Source: Oscillospiraceae bacterium (GTDB lineage Bacteria; Bacillota; Clostridia; Oscillospirales; Ruminococcaceae). From it: a stretch of 13,529 nt of DNA. The position numbers were made by a program, and so were the translations under genes. Positions 7,945-13,529 of the stretch are shown piece after piece. The first letter of the stretch is position 1. Every line of letters begins with the position of its first letter. The notes under the pieces are model-generated. The model did not search any database. It saw only the letters and a list, made by a program, of their open reading frames with translations, and was not told the DNA's origin. The stretch lies in NCBI GenBank assembly GCA_009784765.1, contig WQXP01000014.1:1-13529 (forward strand), read 5' to 3'.

Positions 7945-7969
7945 CATTCGCGCTTAACTCTGTTATACT
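7941..7969 (+). promoter_or_regulatory. Strong sigma-70/sigma-A-type promoter for the large secreted PHP protein
   Basis: The -35 box TTGACA (7941-7946) is a perfect consensus. The spacer is 17 bases, and the -10 box TATACT (7964-7969) matches at 5 of 6 and is preceded by the extended element TGT. The kinase stop codon TGA (7942-7944) lies inside the -35 box. The leader runs through an AT-rich stretch to the start codon at 8026. Confidence 0.88.
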
Positions 7970-8008
7970 ATATTGTATATATATCCGTTAATCGACACAG
8001 TAAATTTT

Positions 8009-8015
8009 AAGGAGG
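8009..8015 (+). promoter_or_regulatory. Consensus ribosome binding site of the PHP protein gene
   Basis: AAGGAGG lies 10 bases before ATG 8026. A second in-frame ATG at 8035 is farther away (19 bases) and less likely. Confidence 0.85.
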
Positions 8016-8025
8016 AATACTTAAC

Positions 8026-11000
8026 ATGAAAGTCATGAAAACGCGCACCATTCGCAAAACAACCGCCGTGCTGTTGGTCGTCAGCTTGATTCTCAGCATG
8101 ATTGTCCCTGTAACTGTCGCGAACGCAAGCTCTCAAAAGAGCTGGTTGGTCAACCCTGCTGACAGCCGCTCCCCGAGTGTCAGCTTTGTGGGGGAAGGAA
8201 GCCATGTTCTCAAGATTGAAAATATCGGCTTGACAGCAGCAGATTTACCCGGGTTAATCGAAAACCGCGGCGGTGTTTTAGACATCAATGCGTGGGTAGA
8301 TGCCCCCGGTCACGCCAATCTTCCTGCCGGAGTACTCGGCGGAACGCTCCACACGGGAACAGGCTCACGCCGTTACGCTGCGTGGACTAATCTCTCTGCG
8401 GGATTCAGCGGCGGCGGCACAGGCCCCGGAACGGGCGAACCCGCCGTAACTCTCGACCCGAACCTGTTGTGGGACGCGACTAACCCATCGCGCGGTGTTA
8501 TAACTCACCCGAGGGGCGACATCAGAATCAATCTGGGGATTGACGCGCCTGCTCTTCGCGGAACGGGAACGACTGCAAGTACTCCGGGGTCTTCGCCCGA
8601 AAGCTCGCCTGAGTCTTCGCCCGAAAGCTCGCCTGAGTCTTTGCCCGAAAGCTCGCCTGAGTCTTCGCCCGAAAGCTCGCCTGAGTCTTCGCCCGAAAGC
8701 TCGCCTGAGTCTTCTCCTGAGAGTTCACCTGAAGACAATCAACCACATTCACAGCCCGACACAGGCGTGAATGTCGAAACATTCCAATTCAACACGCAAC
8801 AACGCCGCCTCGACGGTGCTGTTATGTGGAACATTGGAAGCGGTGTTTCCAACAGCTCGACAACTGTGCGTATTCTTCTGCCCCTTGAGCTTCTCTACGA
8901 TGAGGCTACAGGGCAGTTCGCCACAACCATTTATGTCAATGCGACTACTAACAATCAAGCAACAGAAGAAGGATTAAATCAACGGGGTTTTGGTGCTAAT
9001 AACGACTTCGTGCGTTTCGGCGAAATCACCCTGCAAGTCGCTCCTTGTACCTGCGGATTAGACACTTGTATCGACTGTGCTGTCCACGTATTCCCATTCC
9101 CTCTTGACGTTACTCCCGGCATGGTCTGGGAAGGCGGCTATATGCAGGGCTGGCAAGCGGGCGGCGGCTCGAACAACCAGTTCGCGGACGCTCCTTTCGG
9201 CATAGGAACAGTATCTCGCGGAACTGCAAATGTCCGCTACATGGTCTGGGAGTTTGCTGAAGAACCCGGCCCGTGGGCATTGCGCTTCCAGAACGACTCA
9301 TGGCGCGTCTATGAGGTTGATTATGACGTGATTCGCAACGGAACAGGTCCGGGAACAGGCAGAACAGTTCTTGACCCATCGCGTCCGGGCTTGCCTCCGA
9401 CAATTCGTTATGTCATTGACTTTGACGCGGCTATGCCCGCGATTCCGGGCGGACACGCGGGTTATGACATGAGTGCATTGCACGATACTTTCCAAGCAGT
9501 ATTCGCCCCGGAAGACCTCGACTTTGAGGATTGGCTTGATATAGCGAGTGTCGCGTATCTTATCAACGTGAATCCTAACGAACTTCCGCGAGTAAGTGAA
9601 GTTCCGCTTGTAACTTTGCCTACGTTTAATGCACACGCAGCAGGCGCGCCGAGTGCCGCTGTGCCTAATCCTACAATCAGCATTAACGCGGCAGGGCGAG
9701 AAGACGTTAAAGTTTATTACAGCTACACCGCAAGCGGCGTTGATTCAGTTCGCCTTCAGTTCAGCACCGACGGCGGAACAAGCTGGAACAACATTCATCG
9801 TGCCTTCAGTATTATCAACACGTCAGGGGCAGGGGCGACAGGTGTTCGCATGGAAGTTCTTCCTATTGAAGCTTACGACCAAGCTAACTTGCAACTGCGC
9901 TGGATTCCTCACGGAATTTGGGGTGAGACTTATTGGGGCGAGAATGCCTCCTTTGTCCTCACTGATTTTGTTGCAGTCAGTGGATTGCAAATTTCCGATG
10001 TTCGCAGAACAATGTCTCCCGTTCGCGGAATTGCTTCACTCACGGGGCTTTCGGGAATAGAAGTCAACCAACGCAGTGAGTATACTCTCGACGCTCCTGC
10101 AATTACACTCCACCCCGACGCTTTCATAAACGCTGCTGATGAGTTAGAGTTAGAAATCATGACTCGCAGACTCAACAACGTGAGTTGGACTTCGTCCAAC
10201 AACATCGCCGCCCGTGCAATCAGAAGTGATACAGGCGTTACCATTCGCGGAATGAACCCCGGGCGTAACATCACAATCACAGTGGCAAGTGCGGCGGATT
10301 CATCTGTGTTTACGCGCTTTAATGTCGATGTCCGCGTTGCCGGGCGTGACGGAAACGTCCGCTTTGAGATTACCAGCCCTTACGCTCATGTAAACTGGAA
10401 TACTTTCCAGCGGCATAAAGCGGCGAATCACACCCATACAACCTCTTCAGACGGGCGTGAGTCGGTAGCGGATACGGCAGAGCGGTTCTATGAACTCGGA
10501 TACTCTGCGGCGGCGTTTACCGACCATGATGTCAACAACCTTTTCCCGAACCGCACTATTTCGGGTAACAGCACCAGCAATACCGATTCGAGCAACCCTG
10601 ACAGATACCGCCGGGTACCGCTTACCTCTAATCGCTTGCAGGAAATGCGTCGCGGAACAGGGCGTACAAACAATCCTCTCGTGTTTATCCCCGGCGGAAA
10701 TGAGTGGTCGGGAATCCAGTTCGACGCAATCACCCAAAGACCGGCGGGACACCACATCAACACTTACTTCTCTTACCTCCATGGCTGGCCCAGCGGAATG
10801 ACCCGTACACCGCAAGCTCTCATTACGAGGGTAGAGAACGAAGGAACAGGCGGCTTAATCCGCATTAACCACTTAGGGCGTTATACAGGCGCGCAGTGGG
10901 AAACGCCTTGGAGAACCGCCGAGTCGATTTCCAACAACTCCTCTAACTTCATGCCTTATGTTGACTTGTTCCTGCGCAGCCACAACGTCAACGGAATTGA

Positions 11001-13389
11001 AATAATCAACAAGTATGACACGGAAACGCAAGCGGACAGGGTTATTTGGGACAATATCCTCTCGAATACCATGCCTCAAGGCCGCCCTGCGTGGGGATAT
11101 TCCGACGATGACTCTCACGCTAACCTCGCGATTGGGTTCTCCTACAACCTTATGCTTCTGCCCGAGCTTAGCTTGGCACAAATCCGCAACGCGATGGACG
11201 TAGGCGCGTTCCTTGCCTTCTCGCGCGTTGACAGACAGTACAATGTCTATGCTGAGGGCCTGACAGGTTGGGATTGGCCCGGCCCGACAGACTTCGATAC
11301 AGAGGGCATTCATGCAGACAACGAAACTCGCGGAAGATATGCAAGAAGCCGCCATGCACTGAATCTGCCCACCCCCGAAGTAACCAACATTCGCGTGGAC
11401 AACGCCGCGCAAAGCATTACCATTGACGCGCAAATCCTGCTTCGCGGCGACACAGTTCCTACTGTGATTGACAACTGTGAAGAGGGAGAAATGTATATCG
11501 CATGGTATGCAGACGGAATCCAAATTCACAAAGGCAAAACACTCAACCTGCAAGACTACCAAGCGAACATTTACAGCTACGTTCGTGCGGCGATTGTAGC
11601 AGGCGGCCCGAGACGTGAAGGCGAAAGTGCCAACCCAATCCTCAACGAGTTTGACGGAATGCGTTCTCGCGGTTACGGTGTTCTTTACACCCAACCTTTC
11701 GAAATTCAAAGAACCGGCGCGACACGCGCTCTGCCTAATCTTACGAGCATCAGCGAAACGGTTACGACTTTCGATGTTAGAGAACCTTTAGTTAATGAGT
11801 TCGGCGAACTGTTCACAGCAGGGATTGAAGCACTCGCTCTGCCGACTGCCATTGGCATTCGTACAGACCAATGCACAGCTTCACGGCCGCGTTTCGCAAC
11901 GATTGCTTGGAACTTAGCTCCTCTTAACACATTTAACATCACTAATTCCACGACCCATACCATGACTCTGACGGGGCAAATCATGCTCCCGACGGGAATT
12001 AAAGCTGTTACCAACACAAACGGCTTGGATTTGACGGTGACTGCTACTCTTACTCTCGGTGTCCCTGAAGTCGGATTTAACTTTGCACCACACTCTGCCC
12101 CCGCCGCTGCGACCTGTGAAACCCGCGGCTTCCAGTATGTTTGCTTGAACACGGGAATCGCAACAGGTACTGCCCCTCGCGGACACAGTTGGGGCGGCTG
12201 GGTAGTAACAAAACAACCTACCGGAACAGCAACAGGGCTTGAAGTTCGCCTTTGCACTACTGCGGGCTGTAACGGCGAGCAAGAAAACCTCATTTCTGCA
12301 TTAGCACCCCTTCCTCCCGTTCCTTGCACCGCCGACGAGCGTTGCGGGCTTCCTACTTGCCCGGACTGTAGCGAAGGTATGGGCGGACGCAACGTGCAAA
12401 TCGTCCTGCGTGACCCGCTCATTGAAGAAGGCACAAGCGGCTATCGCGTAGTTCGCTCAGAACCTGTTCGTCTTGAAGACGCAGACGATGAGTATGAACT
12501 CACCCTCACAATCCCGGGCGGAACGACTGAAATTCTGCAACTCGGGCTTCTCACCGAAGGCGGCGGATTTGACTTCAACGCTTCAGCGGCGTGTGCGACG
12601 GCACAAAAAGCGGACTGCGGGCCGCCTTGCTGTACTCTGCCTTTCGGGGGGCTTATGCCCGCCCCCGCATCATGGACTGTCGGCGGCCCAGAAGAAGGCC
12701 CTTCTGATTTGCGCATTACTTCGATTATCGTAAACGGCAACATCGAAATTAACCCGCAACGCACAGGTTATTTCCCCCTCGTAGGACAGCCCGGCGGTTG
12801 GTACGCGGACAGAGGGTTTGTCAACTACGCTGTGTTCAACGGTTGGTGGTATGAGCATAACAGCCGCGTCAACAACGGTGTCTTAAACGGAGCGGCGGGT
12901 CCTGTAGCTTCTCACGCATTCGTTGACGAAAACGGATTAGCTCTTCGCGGCGCGAACAATACCTCTGTAACCACCGGCGACCCCGTTACCGCCCTGAGCT
13001 TACCGGGCAAAACCCCGATTACCTCAATCACTATCAAGTTCGAGACGGTTAATATGCCGGGAACTTGTGATAACGGCACTTGCAAAAACTGCAGTCTATG
13101 CGGCTTCTTAGGCGGCGAGTTCGGGCTTGGGCGTGTTACTAACAGCACTACGAGCCCGATTCCGGGAATTGTAGATGCTCTTGAAGTTCTCAGGCAAATC
13201 CTTAGCTTGCCCAGCGTATTTGACAAAGGGTCTTCTACAAGGGATAACGCTCTAATCGCAGGGAACATCACTCGCCGCGGTACGAATGTAGAGCAAATCG
13301 TCATCGGAGACGCATTGCAAATCCTAAGATTTATCATCGGGCTTGACTTGTTAGACGACTGGGGTGATATGTACAAAACTCCTGCATAA
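8026..13389 (+). CDS. Very large secreted multidomain protein with a PHP (CehA/McbA-like) metallohydrolase domain and a dockerin-like tail
   Basis: The product has 1787 residues. The signal peptide ends near the AxA site VANA (residues 31-34). Residues about 35-185 are an unrecognised beta-rich region. Residues 189-236 are a (SSPE)12 linker. Residues about 245-790 hold more beta domains, including a Cys cluster (C341, C343, C348, C351) and a Big-like Ig domain near 670-775 ([14 protein letters not shown]). The PHP domain is at about 795-1060. Its likely metal ligands are H802 and H804 ([10 protein letters not shown]), D833/H834 (FTDHD), E893 (GGNEW), H910, H949 (IRINHLG), and D1029/H1031 (YSDDDSHAN). 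PHP enzymes hydrolyse phosphoesters or related bonds with bound metals; the substrate here is unknown. Next come a Cys/Trp motif ([15 protein letters not shown], about 1385), a Cys cluster (1434-1448), a module resembling the glucanase C-terminal module (about 1455-1680), a third Cys cluster (1681-1692) and a duplicated dockerin-like end ([20 protein letters not shown]). It has its own promoter and a hairpin terminator. Confidence 0.9.
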   Translation: MKVMKTRTIRKTTAVLLVVSLILSMIVPVTVANASSQKSWLVNPADSRSPSVSFVGEGSHVLKIENIGLTAADLPGLIENRGGVLDINAWVDAPGHANLPAGVLGGTLHTGTGSRRYAAWTNLSAGFSGGGTGPGTGEPAVTLDPNLLWDATNPSRGVITHPRGDIRINLGIDAPALRGTGTTASTPGSSPESSPESSPESSPESLPESSPESSPESSPESSPESSPESSPESSPEDNQPHSQPDTGVNVETFQFNTQQRRLDGAVMWNIGSGVSNSSTTVRILLPLELLYDEATGQFATTIYVNATTNNQATEEGLNQRGFGANNDFVRFGEITLQVAPCTCGLDTCIDCAVHVFPFPLDVTPGMVWEGGYMQGWQAGGGSNNQFADAPFGIGTVSRGTANVRYMVWEFAEEPGPWALRFQNDSWRVYEVDYDVIRNGTGPGTGRTVLDPSRPGLPPTIRYVIDFDAAMPAIPGGHAGYDMSALHDTFQAVFAPEDLDFEDWLDIASVAYLINVNPNELPRVSEVPLVTLPTFNAHAAGAPSAAVPNPTISINAAGREDVKVYYSYTASGVDSVRLQFSTDGGTSWNNIHRAFSIINTSGAGATGVRMEVLPIEAYDQANLQLRWIPHGIWGETYWGENASFVLTDFVAVSGLQISDVRRTMSPVRGIASLTGLSGIEVNQRSEYTLDAPAITLHPDAFINAADELELEIMTRRLNNVSWTSSNNIAARAIRSDTGVTIRGMNPGRNITITVASAADSSVFTRFNVDVRVAGRDGNVRFEITSPYAHVNWNTFQRHKAANHTHTTSSDGRESVADTAERFYELGYSAAAFTDHDVNNLFPNRTISGNSTSNTDSSNPDRYRRVPLTSNRLQEMRRGTGRTNNPLVFIPGGNEWSGIQFDAITQRPAGHHINTYFSYLHGWPSGMTRTPQALITRVENEGTGGLIRINHLGRYTGAQWETPWRTAESISNNSSNFMPYVDLFLRSHNVNGIEIINKYDTETQADRVIWDNILSNTMPQGRPAWGYSDDDSHANLAIGFSYNLMLLPELSLAQIRNAMDVGAFLAFSRVDRQYNVYAEGLTGWDWPGPTDFDTEGIHADNETRGRYARSRHALNLPTPEVTNIRVDNAAQSITIDAQILLRGDTVPTVIDNCEEGEMYIAWYADGIQIHKGKTLNLQDYQANIYSYVRAAIVAGGPRREGESANPILNEFDGMRSRGYGVLYTQPFEIQRTGATRALPNLTSISETVTTFDVREPLVNEFGELFTAGIEALALPTAIGIRTDQCTASRPRFATIAWNLAPLNTFNITNSTTHTMTLTGQIMLPTGIKAVTNTNGLDLTVTATLTLGVPEVGFNFAPHSAPAAATCETRGFQYVCLNTGIATGTAPRGHSWGGWVVTKQPTGTATGLEVRLCTTAGCNGEQENLISALAPLPPVPCTADERCGLPTCPDCSEGMGGRNVQIVLRDPLIEEGTSGYRVVRSEPVRLEDADDEYELTLTIPGGTTEILQLGLLTEGGGFDFNASAACATAQKADCGPPCCTLPFGGLMPAPASWTVGGPEEGPSDLRITSIIVNGNIEINPQRTGYFPLVGQPGGWYADRGFVNYAVFNGWWYEHNSRVNNGVLNGAAGPVASHAFVDENGLALRGANNTSVTTGDPVTALSLPGKTPITSITIKFETVNMPGTCDNGTCKNCSLCGFLGGEFGLGRVTNSTTSPIPGIVDALEVLRQILSLPSVFDKGSSTRDNALIAGNITRRGTNVEQIVIGDALQILRFIIGLDLLDDWGDMYKTPA
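8590..8733 (+). repeat. 24-bp minisatellite, six copies, encoding a (Ser-Ser-Pro-Glu)12 linker
   Basis: The unit is two 12-bp halves, TCTTCGCCCGAA and AGCTCGCCTGAG, both encoding SSPE with different codons. Units 1, 2, 4 and 5 are identical. Unit 3 has one C-to-T change (tcg to ttg, Ser to Leu). Unit 6 is diverged at several synonymous positions. Because the unit is a multiple of three, copy-number change keeps the frame. The region joins the N-terminal and central domains of the secreted protein and is probably an extended, acidic linker. Confidence 0.97.
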
Positions 13390-13394
13390 TAAAA

Positions 13395-13427
13395 AACCGC
13401 CCCGATTTCAATGAAGTCGGGGCGGTT
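13395..13427. terminator. Strong intrinsic terminator hairpin, possibly bidirectional
   Basis: The arms AACCGCCCCGA (13395-13405) and TCGGGGCGGTT (13417-13427) pair perfectly over 11 bp. They extend to 15 bp with one G-U pair and a 3-base loop. It starts 5 bases after the PHP-gene stop. On the + strand the run after the stem is poor in T (TTGCTATTG). On the - strand the stem is followed by six T (A run at 13391-13396), so it should work at least as well for a gene converging from the right. Confidence 0.9.
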
Positions 13428-13430
13428 GCT

Positions 13431-13456
13431 ATTGAAAACCGAGATTCAATTTTCAA
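13431..13456. repeat. Short inverted repeat (TTGAAAA / TTTTCAA) in the 3' intergenic region
   Basis: TTGAAAA at 13432-13438 is the exact reverse complement of TTTTCAA at 13450-13456, with an 11-base loop. Read on the - strand, the right arm and its flank give CACCTTGAAAATTGAATC. This resembles, from memory, the TTGAAAAnTGAA sequence common in Firmicutes rRNA spacers. The function is not determined. Confidence 0.5.
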
Positions 13457-13473
13457 GGTGCGTGTATCAATAA

Positions 13474-13489
13474 TCGCTGAAATCAGCGA
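13474..13489. repeat. Perfect 7-bp palindrome TCGCTGA-AA-TCAGCGA
   Basis: TCGCTGA (13474-13480) and TCAGCGA (13483-13489) are separated by two A. As RNA it could form a 6-bp stem with a 4-base loop. It could be a weak second terminator or a protein-binding site. It lies 85 bases after the PHP gene, and no gene start is supported to its right inside the window. Confidence 0.5.
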
Positions 13490-13529
13490 GAATTGTCGTT
13501 TTCAAAAAACAATGTCCAGTCGAACCCAA

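Noticed and set aside
8505..8782. Repetitive minus- and plus-strand frames across the SSPE repeat
   Set aside because: The 24-bp unit keeps every frame free of stops. They are by-products of the repeat, with no start signals.
10873..11709. 278-codon minus-strand frame within the PHP gene
   Set aside because: It is antisense to the conserved PHP motifs, has no ribosome binding site and no recognisable domain. Low stop density explains it.
11706..12434. 242-codon minus-strand frame within the PHP gene
   Set aside because: Antisense shadow of a continuous coding frame with conserved modules on the + strand; no motif or start signal.
13512..13529. ATG at 13512 as the start of a new + strand gene
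   Set aside because: Only six codons are visible and no ribosome binding site precedes it.
13518..13529. GGGTTCGA on the minus strand as a tRNA T-arm
   Set aside because: The flanking bases do not form the 5-bp T stem, and no other tRNA arm is visible.

Overview
This window most likely comes from the chromosome of a Gram-positive, anaerobic, fibre-degrading member of the Clostridia (perhaps an uncultured Oscillospirales-type gut or digester bacterium). The grounds are strong AGGAGG-type ribosome binding sites, TTGACA/TATAAT-type promoters, Firmicutes-style signal peptides and a modular secreted GH5 glucanase with Pro/Thr linkers. The taxonomic call is an inference from style, not from a marker gene. 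All recognised genes are on the + strand and the window is densely coding. No gap exceeds about 140 bases, and I see no insertion sequence, CRISPR array, tRNA or rRNA gene.

Layout: (1) 1-1989 is the 3' part of a fusion gene. The tail of a xylose-isomerase-like TIM barrel (sugar phosphate isomerase/epimerase family) runs in frame into a complete acyl-CoA synthetase (AMP-binding enzyme); the gene begins outside the window. (2) 2073-4541 is a secreted GH5 endoglucanase-type enzyme with accessory beta modules. (3) 4556-4783 and 4776-5090 form a compact type II toxin-antitoxin-like pair (small acidic antitoxin, RelE/ParE-fold toxin). (4) 5110-7944 is a soluble hybrid histidine kinase (GAF, Cys-rich PAS, HisKA, HATPase, receiver, HPt). 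(5) 8026-13389 is a 1787-residue secreted protein built around a PHP (CehA/McbA-like) metallohydrolase domain. It has a 48-residue SSPE minisatellite linker, Cys knuckles and a C-terminal dockerin-like duplication. (6) 13390-13529 is non-coding, with a strong hairpin terminator and two further inverted repeats.

The gaps between genes 2073 to 7944 are very small (14 nt, an 8-nt overlap, 19 nt) with no visible terminator, so glucanase, toxin-antitoxin pair and kinase could be one transcript. The large PHP gene has its own near-consensus promoter, whose -35 box contains the kinase stop codon.

The most interesting signal is the relationship between the two secreted proteins. The C-terminal module of the glucanase and a late module of the PHP protein look homologous by eye. 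Both carry CxxC-rich knuckles at module ends, and only the PHP protein ends in a degenerate dockerin-like pair of DAL helices. This may be a surface or cellulosome-like assembly built from poorly described modules, with a soluble kinase encoded between its two parts. That interpretation is inference; the modular similarities are read directly from the translated sequence.
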